From Rhyzopertha dominica (Eukaryota; Arthropoda; Insecta; Coleoptera; Bostrichidae), in the NCBI GenBank assembly GCA_025024175.1, contig QCXZ01000041.1, forward strand, positions 14,875,786-14,939,785: a stretch of 64,000 bases of DNA, written 5' to 3'. A model generated the notes under the pieces. The model searched no databases. It had not been told where the DNA came from and saw only the letters and a program-made list of their open reading frames with translations. A program made the position numbers and the translations under genes. Position 1 is the stretch's first letter; each line of letters opens with the position of its first letter. Positions 46,084 to 56,854 of the stretch are shown here, piece after piece.

Positions 46084-47950
46084 TACAGGGTCGCTACAAA
46101 GTATGGAACAAGCAGGATATTTCAGGTTCTGTTCGACCAATTTTTCTGAAATTGTGCGCGGGCCTATGGGTAATTAAAATGCAAAGTCTGAATATTTCAA
46201 CTCCGTGTCAGCTCTCGTTTCCGAGATATGGGCGCAAGTTGCATTTTTTAATGGGAAGGGAAAGGCACATCGTAATTGAAAAAAGTGTAAATAGAATAAA
46301 TGAGTCTGAAAAGAACGAAAACAATTTTCTTTATCGCTAAAATGGACAAACACCCAGGTATTACCATTTTTCCTTGATTGGTGATAATTTTTGTCTAGTT
46401 TGATCAGTTTATTGCGAATCGGGTACCCAAAAAGTAAAAAAGACAAACATGATTCCGCGAAAAATGTAGTATTTTTTCAGATTTACATTACAGAAGATGC
46501 TCATAATGTTCCCCATTTACGTACTGACAGTAATGCAGCCTTGAGTAAAAGTTTTCTGATATCCTTTGTAGCATATTTGGAGGTAAGTTCTGAATTTCTG
46601 CCCTGATTCGTTCTTTTAAATCTCCTGCGTTATGTGGCCGATCAACATAAATACGATTTTTCAGATACACCCGCAGGAAAAAATCAAGCGGCGTCAGATC
46701 AGGGGAACGTGCTTGGCATTCTATCGCTTCGCGTCTACCAATCCATCTGTCGGGAAATATCGCATTCAAATATGCACGAACGTTGACTGCAAAATGGGGC
46801 GGTGCACCATCTTGATGAAACTATATCTGCTCAGAAGGATGCGCAGCATTTTCACGATTAGGGAACAGGCGAATAAATAAGTTCTGGTATAATGTGTTCT
46901 CGCAAGAGCTGTAAATATTTGACCGCACTCAAATTTCCATCGATGAAAAAAGACCCAATAATGTGCTCACCGATAATACCACACCAGACATTCAGTTTCT
47001 GAGGGTATTGTGTGTGGCTCGTTCCATCTAATGTGGATTTGTGTGCTACCAATGTCCGCAACTATGTCTATTTACACTACCATTGAGGCAAAAAGTCGCT
47101 TCACCAGAAAACATAATTCAATTTAAAATGTTTAAAATCGTCATCTATCATGCACATTTTCGCAAAATTCTATTCTGCTATCGAAATCATCTTCGCTCAG
47201 TTCTTGTAATAACTAAATTTTGTATGGATAAAACTTCTCTTTTTTCAAAATTTTCTGAACAAATCTTCTACTAATATAGTGAGTGAGAGCACGCTGTTGT
47301 ACGGAACACTTCAAGCTACTATCTTCACTTGTAGCAACCTTTGAACGTCCTGGTTTTTTTCGATTTTTAACACCGCCGGTTTCGTCAAAACGTTGCGATG
47401 TTTTAATAACTGCTGATCTGGCAATTGGCGATCTTCATGAATTGCATTGTAGAGTGCAACTACTTCCGAATAACTTCGCTTTCTATCTCTATAACCAATC
47501 ATCATCAAGATTTCGAGGCGATCATGTTCAGTTAACTAAAGCATTGCGATTTCAAATAAAAAAGTGAACGAAAATTACCACCAGTCACGAGGAAAATGGA
47601 GTTTTTGTTTTTACTTAGCGATAACGAGTATGGTTTTTATCCCAACGTTTTTGCAAGACCCAAGATTGTTTTCAAACTTTTCTTAACTCAGAAGCAGTAA
47701 ATTGTACAAGTGTGATACATTTTGGAAATCAGGGTAAAATATCCTTACCAATGATGTGCCTTTTGACCCCCTTCCCTAATAGAAAAAATGCAAGTTGCGC
47801 CCATATCTCGGAAACGACAGCTGAAACGGAGTTGAAAAAATTCCAGAAAATACATTTTAATTACCCATAGGCCCATGCACAATGTCAATAAAAACGGTCG
47901 AACAAAACCTGAAATATCCTGCTGGTTCCATACTTTGTAGATACCCTGTA
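46084..47950 (-). mobile_element. Tc1/mariner-superfamily element with ~190-bp inverted repeats
   Basis: The arms 46084-46272 and 47752-47950 are inverted copies beginning TACAGGGT and containing CTACAAAGTATGGAAC, AGCAGGATATTTCAGGTT and CCGAGATATGGGCGCAA. TA flanks each end. The 1,867-bp element contains a transposase pseudogene on the minus strand. Confidence 0.85.
46488..47560 (-). pseudogene. Transposase pseudogene of the 46084-47950 element
   Basis: In order on the minus strand: MMMIGYRDRKRSYSEVVALY (N-terminal helix-turn-helix), a frameshifted KFYPYKI region, NVWCGIIGEHIIGSFFIDGN, FHQDGAPPHFAVNVRAYLNA with the second catalytic aspartate intact, and RSPDLTPLDFFLRVYLKNRI with the third acidic position. 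Frameshifts separate the blocks, so no full protein can be made. It is related to, but distinct from, the 14121-15456 transposase. Confidence 0.82.
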
Positions 47951-48569
47951 GATATTTGCATGCCCTCCTTGCAGTATTAATTGATTTACCCTACTGCTGC
48001 TAAGCTTAGTCCGCTGCATTTTATTTTATTTTTTCACTCATACCACCTATAGATATTTTTCATTTCTTACCTCACTTTTCCATGGCAACGGATTTGCTTT
48101 TGTGTCTTTAAAAATAACTAAGCGGTTTTCTGCAGTTTTGTATTGTTCTTTTCATTCTTGAAATGACCTGGAGTTCATTGTGTATGGTTTGATAACAATA
48201 AAGCTTTTGTGAAAAATTCTTTTTTAAAATGGGCTACAAAAAGCATTATCAGAGCAGGTTCTGCAGGTGTCAAGATCAATTTTTGTTCATTTGAAGATAA
48301 TTCTATAGCTCGTAATATTTTGTTCACTAATATTAATCTTCACTTCAAATTAAATATTCAAACTGATGACTTGCTGCAGCATGGTACCTACTTGTTTGCT
48401 TTTTATACCCTTATAGGTACCGCTGTTATCAGGATTTACTCAGAATTTATAATAAGGCGGTAACCCTTGACTATAGGTATATGTATACAAATAACTTAGA
48501 AAGACGGATAGACGGTATTTACGTAGTATTGGCTTTAATTTTAAAAATGTTCTGCTGATTATTATCACG

Positions 48570-48990
48570 ATTCGCTGTACGAGACTTAGTTTACAAGACA
48601 ACTGTTGCCATTTCTACCTCCTAATAGTGTAATAGTAATGAATAAAGCAAAATACCGTTCTAATCAGGCTGCCAGAAAACAGGACATTATTGATTATATG
48701 AGGATAAATAACATTGAAGTACCCAACAAAGCCACCAAAAAAGACTTGTTGGACAAGATATCCGTCAGCTAACAAGATAGATAAAATTTAAAAAAAGGAC
48801 ATACCGTAGCCAGCCTGCCTCCTTACTACTGCGTTCTCAATCCCAGTGAATTTATTTGGAGTGATATTAAAAAGGGATTAGGAGGCACAATAATTCTCCT
48901 AATTTAAGTGCTAGTTCAGCGGATGTTATTAGGAACAAAGTCGATAAGATTATTACCAAAATATGGACAAACTGTGAAATGCATGTTTAA
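48570..48990 (+). pseudogene. Tc1-like transposase fragment, relative of 6382-6717
   Basis: Reads VIVMNKAKYRSNQAARKQDI then IDYMRINNIEVPNKATKKDL. After stops and a frameshift it gives GHTVASLPPYYCVLNPSEFI then WSDIKKGLG, and ends near TKIWTNCEMHV. Compare HTVLRVPPYHMNLNPIELIW at 6440-6510. The NPIE block has become NPSE but keeps the acidic residue. Upstream catalytic parts are not readable. Confidence 0.75.
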
Positions 48991-49589
48991 TAATTAATTA
49001 AATTCTGATTCAGACAGTATCAGACTTAGACTCAGTCAACGTCCAGCACCGGCGATGGCAGAACATCCGAAGAAGCTTGCCACTCGTGCTAGCGAAATAT
49101 TAGGAAGCAATTCCAACCGACGACGGCCTTTAGACCAGAATCAGAACAATAATTTGTTTTTGTTTTGTTGGACAACACTAAAACAAGTCCTGCTCAATAA
49201 TTCATACGGTCGATTTTATTTCAGATGGAAATATCTCGTGATAAGAAGTTGTCTGAACTCTGCCCCGGAGAGATCTTAACTTTTGAATGCAGGGGTCGTC
49301 TAATACTTCATTTTATAAATCTTTCAGGAAGTTTTGGTTTAAATGCATAGAAAAAGAAAACAATCAATTTTTTCGAAAAGCCTTTTGTGAAAATATATCA
49401 AGTTTCAACTGATTGAATTTTTAGAATCACTCTCATCAACATCTATACAAACGTTTACCGCCGACGTGGTGAAAAGCGTGTCCTTTATTTTGAATCGAAA
49501 AACATTTGTACCGCAGCTTTAGAGCTAAAATGGCGGCTAAGGAAGTTTTGCCTTACCTGAGGATCCTCCCCCAATCCAGTTTTCAAAGC

Positions 49590-49765
49590 GACAATGTATG
49601 AACACATGCAACCAGATGTATTTTTGGCTACTTTAAACACAACAAATTCATTTCGTTGTCCACTAAGATCTCCCGATATTTCACCCATCGAACACGCGTG
49701 GGAGATTTTGGGTAGAAAACTGCAACATAAAGACAATCCTCCACAAAATCTAGCAACAGATTGAT
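49590..49765 (+). pseudogene. Tc1-like transposase C-terminal fragment
   Basis: Reads CPLRSPDISPIEHAWEILGR then KLQHKDNPPQNLATD and a stop. The SPDxxPIEHxWxxLGR motif is the third catalytic block of classical Tc1 transposases, a different lineage from the NPIELIW fragments. Confidence 0.75.
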
Positions 49766-49769
49766 GATA

Positions 49770-50815
49770 TTGGTTTTAAATTTGTTGGTACCTGCCCTAT
49801 TGTCCTAATATATTTTTAGCCGTTATTCGTTTTGGTTTATATTGTTTTTTCTTACATTTGTAAGGTCTACGTTCTATATTAGGATCAATTCAACTTTATT
49901 ATTAAATAAGGTTTGCATAAATTTATGAGGACGTTTAAAAGAGACTACATGTAATAACACTGAATATATTTATTATCAGTCAGAGTGGTTACACTTTATA
50001 TACATATATTAGCACATATTCCTTGCTAATAGCATGAGGAATGCAATCTCAATATAATTATAGTACGTCAGCTACTATTCTACAATATATCAAAATATAG
50101 TATTTACATTTGGTATAAAATATGCAGGGATATGTACATTTTCAGATTAAATAGTCTATATATAAAGTCTACAAGAATAAAAGGACGATCTATAGTGGAA
50201 TCATTCTCCGTTGGCAAATTCACCAACATTTTGTGACCTAGAAAGCGTCATTAAGATTTGCCAACAGTGAACTGGTCACTCCTACCAGAAGAGAGATAGA
50301 AAAATGCGATGCTTAATGTCTGGTCTAAGGTACTAGTTTGCGTTGAAATGAAATAGCGATTGAGAGTAATTGACAGTTTTGAAAATTCCTAAGCGACTGA
50401 GCTTGCATAAGTTTCCAATCTCCAAAGTGTCACTACAAACACTGCAATGCGTGAGAGAAACCAAATTAAGCTGCTGCGGGTAAAGTGTTCCAATTTGCAT
50501 ATTTAAATTAAAAACTGGATGGCTACGTAATATGGCTATAAAAATACATCGAGGAGTAATTAGTTATCAAAAATAGTAAAGCGAGGAACCTTTTTTTGAA
50601 CGCCAGTTTTTAAAAACATGTAAAGCTTCTAGGATGATACTAGATACACCTATGCATGGAAGATCAAACTATGACACGAATACGACGAAAAGACCTTAAC
50701 TCTCCGCGTTGATATACTTTTCGTGCACTCCAGGGTTAGTATGTTGATTTGAGGTTTAAAGTATTGTACTGACGAGTCGAAAAACTTTTGTGTTAATTTT
50801 CTGCCCCGAAATCTA
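49770..50815. other. Unassigned sequence downstream of the secreted-protein gene
   Basis: No gene or repeat is supported. It lies beyond the possible poly(A) signal of the minus-strand gene at 51324-53108. Confidence 0.5.
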
Positions 50816-50818
50816 TTT

Positions 50819-50824
50819 TTTATT
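50819..50824 (-). terminator. Candidate poly(A) signal AATAAA
   Basis: First AATAAA seen on the minus strand after the stop codon at 51324. It would give a 3' untranslated region of about 500 nt. No other support is visible. Confidence 0.3.
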
Positions 50825-51323
50825 GTCGGGTCAGGCATATCTATATCTACCAAGTTAAGCACCCTTTTTTTTCAGCAAGGAAACAAAAAACGATTGACTC
50901 GTGCAATACAATACATACCACCTTATACCATACTGCGACCTGTAAACTGGGTACCTCAAGAGTTCCTTCAATTTCTTTTTCCAATTAATGAAACTACTGT
51001 TACATAGTCCATGTTCTCTGTATCACAGATACAATGTCTGCATCTTGAAAAAAATTTAGGCTTAGCCACGCAAATATGTTTAAAAACGGACAAGAAGGTA
51101 GCAGACGTCTGTTACTTTCTTGACTGAAATATGTACAAACAGGTATTGAGAGCTCTATGATGAAAATTGGACAAGTAGAACTCCATCCTGCAAAAGAAGC
51201 GGACTCGCGCCCGTTATCGCCTATTATACAATTAATACTAAAACCGTCAGTCTTAACAAGAAATTAACAATCTTCTCAGGTATTGACTCAGACGTCTGTC
51301 CCGAAGTAGCGCTGTACGACTGA

Positions 51324-53108
51324 TTACTGAGACTTTTTCAGCACGGAGAGCTGGTGCGTCAGACTATCCTCGCTGGAAATTATCCTCTTCCTCATGTGTG
51401 GCTTCAGCTCGTCGCCGTATTTCTGGAACAAAAGAGCGAATCGTATAGCGAAACCGGAAAGCGAAACCCTGCCTGGCATCTCGCCAGCTGAATGAACAGG
51501 TGCCGGAGCTATCAGATCGAATGAATGAAGTCGGAACGTGACAGGAAGTGCGATAAGGGCGCGGAAATTTCAAAGTGTAGTTTAGATATTAATTGTACTC
51601 ACGTTTTCTAAATTCTTCTCCATATCGAGCATATGCTTGATGGTGTCGTAGACAGAAGGACTCCTCTTCCTCTCGTCTTCAGCCTTTGATACAATTTGCA
51701 TCATCGGAGTTGAATAGGGCCGCCTCACTGGTGTGGCCGGTCGAGCAAGCATCTCTTCCTTTTGGCCGCTCTGCTGACCCTTCCCTTCAGTCGTAGTTGG
51801 CGGAGCAATACTCGTAGGCGCCTGTTCTGGTAGCCTGATCTCAGCTATCTGGTCCTCAAGATCGCTATAGCTTTTCTTCTCCCAACTGTTCTGATTTCTA
51901 AATTTCTTGCTTTGGAACCAATGTACATCCTGGTTCTGTTTCGACTTAGGCTTGGCAAGTTGTTTCAGTTCTTTCACATCTTCGTCTTCCTGGGAATAAG
52001 ACAGTTGGGGTTCCACTGGGGTATCGGCCCATTTACCTAAGCTTCCGTCGTTGATTGGGTAGTAATCGGTGTAATAGCTTGAATCGTATGCCTTAGGGTC
52101 GTTCAGTGCGTTCTTGTAGAGTTGGGACATTACTAAATCTTCAACGAATGTAGCCTTCTCATCGTCGAGATTGTCCTCTACACCTTCGTTCTCGTATAAC
52201 ATCTCCTGTCCTATCGGCTGAGAATCTTCACGTTCTTCTCTTTCCACTTCTTGGATCATCTTCTCTTGCAAGTCTGTTACTGGATCAGCATCATAATAAC
52301 CATAACCAGGACGCACCACCGGTCTGTCTCCATAGTAATATGGCAGAACTGCCTGGTACACCTCGTATTTAGACGTTCTAGCAGGATAATACATCGGATA
52401 TGAATCCTGTAGATAGTAGTAATCTTCGGGATAGCTCTGAGAGTAAGGGTACAGCTCGTAATAATTAATGGGGTATCGCTGATTTCGAATCATCTGCTGG
52501 TAGGGGCTGTAGGTTGGAGCACTTATCCGATGGGATGAACGCCCGTACCTTTTGGTACCGTATACCGGATAAGTGTAAGAAGATTGCATGCAGAGGATCA
52601 CCATGACTTGCAGTATTGGCAGGAGCTGTAGGGCCATCTAAAATTGATTAATCTTGTAAAGGCAGGGAACATTAATTAAGCTTATTGGGGTCGAGGTTTG
52701 ACCTACATCCAACAGGTTGATGTGAAAAGACAGGAAGTAGACCGACAGTAGTTTAGTTATTCATGTATTATTGAATGGGAAATTTAAACTGACAACAGAA
52801 TATATCTTGATTACTCAAGAAATAAGGTTTACGTTTAAAAGCTTTGAATACAAAATGTTTAATGTTCGAATGCGGTAAGTACATATAAAAAACCAGATTA
52901 TTTAGAATAGATCGTCTTCCCACGCAGAGCACACACAGTGAGTGAATTTTCTGAACAAGATTATCTTGTCAAGATAACGTAAAGTTTCACTCATGAATTA
53001 AGTTGTCTTGAGGCATCGATGCCAAATGCTACTAAAATGCCTTGCGGACGAAAAATGATCAAACCACTCCCAAAAAAATGCTCAATGCATTAATTCACGA
53101 CTTACCAT
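51324..53108 (-). CDS. Secreted tyrosine-rich protein, three exons, function unknown
   Basis: Coding exons are 53108-53106 (only ATG), 52637-51603 and 51422-51324, joined by introns of 468 and 180 bp. Both introns are phase 0 with good sites: ATG|GTAAGT to TTTTAG|ATG, and GAAAAC|GTGAGT to TTGTTCCAG|AAA. The predicted product has 378 residues. Residues 1-23 (MMALQLLPILQVMVILCMQS then SYT) form a signal peptide. Residues 24-125 are tyrosine- and proline-rich with a KR pair at 30-31. An acidic middle follows, then a QA/PT/K-rich part. The end is rich in basic sites: ERKRSPSVYDTIKHMLDMEK, and exon 3 with KYGDELKPHMRKRIISSED and LTHQLSVLKKSQ. A secreted matrix, cuticle or prohormone-like role is possible, but I recognise no named family. 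Without exon 3 the frame would run on into VSTINI and a stop inside the intron. Confidence 0.85.
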
Positions 53109-53179
53109 TTTAGATGAGTGTCTCGTCTAATCACTTTATCACTTGGAAACTTCACTCCACCACAACCACCGGATTCCGC

Positions 53180-53220
53180 AATGAAAATGCGGCTCGCGCC
53201 CCTTCCACCCCTATATATAA
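53180..53220 (-). promoter_or_regulatory. TATA box and initiator of the secreted-protein gene
   Basis: On the minus strand TATATATA (53219-53212) is followed about 30-35 nt later by TTTTCATTG, an initiator-like site with A at 53182 as the likely start. This would give a 5' untranslated region of about 74 nt ending in AAAATG at the exon 1 border. Confidence 0.65.
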
Positions 53221-53224
53221 CACT

Positions 53225-54550
53225 CACTTCCCCTCTCCTGTCACCCACACATTATCAATGAACGAGGTGCTGGAAGGGTAGCAACTTCCGATTGGTTGAG
53301 CCGTCGGCGGACCGCCGTGCTATTGGGCGTTCCGTTTTTACTTATTGATCCAAATACTATGGCAAAGTCGAACGTTTTATATCTCACTTCCGGACATAGT
53401 AATGTTCTGCATCATATGCGGTCCTTCTTTAGCTAGTGCGGGTGGCGCGTTCCATTCATAAGTTTGGAGGAAGCGTCTCGAAATGCGGTGGTTGGTTGTG
53501 GTTAAAAGTGGCCCGCTGAAGGTGAAGCTAATTGTGGAAGAGCAGGAGAAATTGATTCGCCGGGAGGTCGGCGGTAATGCCGAAATAATTGGATGAAAAT
53601 GCTGGTTCAATAAGAAGCGTGACGATAATAAAATACGCTGCTTTTCTCGAGACGCTTCTCAAACGAAGCTCTTCGATACTGCAAATTTATGTTTACAATC
53701 ATGAATCTCCTTCTTTTTCACGTATAATATGATCACATTTGCAGTTTGTCAACTTAAGATGAGGGTTACAAAAAATTAGTATAGCTTGCCTGTTTTGGAA
53801 GTACTATATATCATACAAAGCTTTAGTTTACGTATTATGGTCTTAGGAGTAACTAACTATGACTTATACAGTGTTCTGGCAAAGCACACATGCAAGCTAA
53901 AGATATCTCCTGCTATTTTGTTTTATTACCCTTCAGTTTATTCAGATAATATAAGAGCTCTGTGGCTTTCGCGAAGTCCAGCATTCTCTGTATTGTGCTG
54001 ACATAAGATCCTCTTGGATTAATTAGTATGACACCAGACATAAAGTGTGGGTTTTCTTCTTTAATGTACTGCATGCTTTTTTAGGTATTATTGAGTAATG
54101 ATTTTTCCTGCCATAGTCTGACATCAACACTGTTTGAACCTAAATAATTTTTTTCCTTATAGCTTTAACATGTTGCTCTTTGGATACTCTTTGCCAGTAT
54201 TCTTTATCCCACCTCGGAAATGACGTGTTAATTTTTTTCTCGACCGATCTTTAGAACCTCAGAAACCAAGAGAGACATGTTACTACTAATCTCTGCAGGT
54301 GCATAAATGTTATGGTTCGCTACGTCATGTAAGTTTTAAATCCATGGGTGAAAATAATTTTCCTTCAATTTTAAAATATTTTTCCTGTTCCTTCTTTATT
54401 AAAATTGTTATGCCTAGAAGTTTTTATTAAGTTATTTATATTAGTTATTCTATTCATTACAATTCTGAAAAATTTGTAATTTATTTACAACTTCACTTTG
54501 TTTCCTACTTTTGAAATTGAACCATACAATACACGGTAATACAATTAAAT
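53225..54550. other. Upstream region of the secreted-protein gene, otherwise unassigned
   Basis: No other gene is supported. A 77-codon minus-strand frame (53377-53610) shows no domain. The segment up to about 53350 is richer in G+C and may hold promoter elements. Confidence 0.5.
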
Positions 54551-54559
54551 TTGCGCCGT

Positions 54560-55740
54560 CTTAAAGTCTACAATATTCAAGTTTGAAAAATATCGAAGCA
54601 GATGAATTTCAACCTCCACAATTCATTATCAACTTTATTAGAATAAATAAAACATTCAAAGATCTCAGTTTACATTCACTAGCTCAATTTAAAAAAGAAA
54701 TTAAAAAAATTGAACTACGTTTACGTAGAGCTTTTCCTTCAAGGCATGATGAACCGCTAGGTGGATTAGTTGTATATTTTTGGAGATATTAATCAGTTGA
54801 AATATATGGGAATATCACATCTGTCAGCAATGAACTGGCGCGACCACAAAGCCACCTAGCTGCCTTTATGGGTACTACTTCCTAAAGGAAATGACCTGTA
54901 ATCTGACAAGTTAGCATGCACCAACAGGCCCCCATGGCACCGTAATGGCAGCAAAATAGATCTATCTGTAGTTGGTTATGGTGCATACAACATAGCATAG
55001 ACATGCATTTTTATAGGTATTAATCAGTGGCCATCTATAAATAATAGACCACTTTATAATCACAAAGCTGAATGGAGTTAATTTCTTTTAGAAGGAAAAT
55101 TGTTATTTGGATCATATATCAAAAAATATTGCTTTTTATCTTTTCGGCAGAATGAATCTCGACGAGTTTTTCGAGATAATAATAAGATTGTACAGTTGAA
55201 GATTACGAAAAATTGATGGCACGGAATGTGAAAACTTATTATCAAACGAACGTATTTTTTTCAACGATGCCGTCAGACTATTCCCAACAAATACAGATTT
55301 AATAATTAAAAGTTAAAAGAATTTCGTAAACCAGTTGCTTATGTCACAATTCTTTTAAGACAGGTGCAGGAATATTAGGTAGACTTGAAACATTTATTAT
55401 TTTATAGATTGGATCTAGTTATGTCACATTCAAATTTATGGGTTAAAAATGGACTGGTCAGTGGACCTTTAGGTTAGGTCGAAGATATAATTTATGAAGA
55501 AAATTATAATCCTTTTCATCAAATGCCAGGAGTGATATGGTTCGATTTATTTTATGCCAATAGCAAATGTGTTTCAATACAACCCATAACGAAATTATGG
55601 AAAAGTGGAAAACCCATTGTTCCAGAAAACAATTCTCATTAGAATTAGTTTTTCAATTACAATGAATGACTCGCAAGGTTTAACATATGTCACGTACTGT
55701 CTTATACATGGATGTATAAAAGAGGGGATACCGCATCACA
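54560..55740 (+). pseudogene. Helitron-type PIF1-like helicase pseudogene
   Basis: 54700-54785 reads IELRLRRAFPSRHDEPLGGL and, after a short gap, FGD, the helicase motif that normally continues into FGDxxQLPPV. The continuation INQWPSINNRPLYNHKAEWS resumes after an inserted element. 55420-55600 reads SHSNLWVKNGLVSGPLG then EDIIYEENYN and PGVIWFDLFYANSKCVSIQP. 55640-55690 reads LIRISFSITMNDSQGLTYV, equivalent to LRLAYAITIHKSQGLT. Stops and frameshifts are frequent. The N-terminal Rep domain of a Helitron is not seen, so a PIF1-type helicase from another source is possible. Confidence 0.7.
54798..55017 (+). mobile_element. Decayed copy of the hammerhead family inside the helicase pseudogene
   Basis: An 11-bp duplication TATTAATCAGT (54787-54797 and 55018-55028) flanks sequence matching inverted module C (AAAGCCACCTAGCTGCCTTT, TACTTCCTAAAGGAA) joined to A' and ending in ATGCATTTTT. 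The hammerhead is damaged: CUGAUGAG is lost and GAAA is CAAA. The insertion splits the helicase motif FGD|INQ. This copy gives an independent view of the family's ends and target duplication. Confidence 0.8.
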
Positions 55741-56850
55741 TTGACAGAAAGCGCATTGTTGTGAATCCAACATCTAAATGGCGTGAAGTTAGCGCAATAA
55801 CAAACTTTGTTTTCTTGCCGCGGCATTGGCGTACCGTAATTTGCATTCTTTAGCATGCTTCGGAAACCTAAGAATAATAGATAGGAAAAAAATATTGTAT
55901 GAATATGATTTATGCACACATATAAAACTCATTTTTTTGTTATACACTAGTTAACAATTCATCTTTCAGTAGTAGTGTTGTAAAATATCGGCATAATAAG
56001 CAATTTAAATACCGCACGCCTATGAATCTTAACCTTAAATACTACTTGGGTGTTACATACCTGTGAAATGAAACATTGGGTAAACGTATATCAATCTTTC
56101 TGCACATTTGACACTGCCTGATCATCTTATCACTGCTACCGTTAACAATTATATGGAAATCATTCCCTGCGTCTTGCACATCATAAAACCAAATAAAAAC
56201 AAACACGCAAACGCCCTAATGGTGTGTGAGCGTGAACATGAAGCTTAGTCATTGGACGTACACAACTGGTCAACTGGAAGATCCAATGTTTTCTACAAAT
56301 AAACGCTTAGACTGTGATCACATGTTGGCATCAGTTTAGAATGTGAAAAGCTGGATCCCCTCTTTTATACATCCATGGTCTTATATATGAATACTAGGTA
56401 AAAACACCTCGAGAACCCTTAGAAATCTGCGCTTTTTGCTTGTTATTCTCACAGTTTGCCTCTAATCTATTAAAGAGTGACCAAGAACAGCCACTTTAAC
56501 ATTGTCATCTCAAACCCATATATTACTTATTACTTCACATACCTCAATTGCTGAAGTCATCCAGTTATCATCGTTTAATTTTCTATGTGGCTGAAGACAG
56601 CTTCAGATTCAGATTCGAGAAACGAATTTTTACAGCGGACCAAACAAATCGTCAACCATAAACGGTAAACACGCAGAATTACTAATTACGTGCTAATGCT
56701 ACAACGCAAACTGTGTTAAATCATATCTCCTACCACAAAAATTGAAGTCTCTGCCATCCAACCTTCCCCTAAAAATAATCAATCCCTTAGGACTTAAAAC
56801 TTTCTCATGAGGAGAAATTAAGAGCCGGTCACCATGAAATAATTACTCCA
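55741..56850. other. Unassigned sequence before the satellite
   Basis: No gene or bounded repeat is supported. The satellite starts with a shortened unit at about 56855. Confidence 0.5.
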
Positions 56851-56854
56851 TACG

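Noticed and set aside
51364..51573. 69-codon frame starting MKFPRPYRTSC
   Set aside because: It overlaps the last coding exon and intron of the secreted-protein gene in another frame; the spliced exon explains the sequence better.
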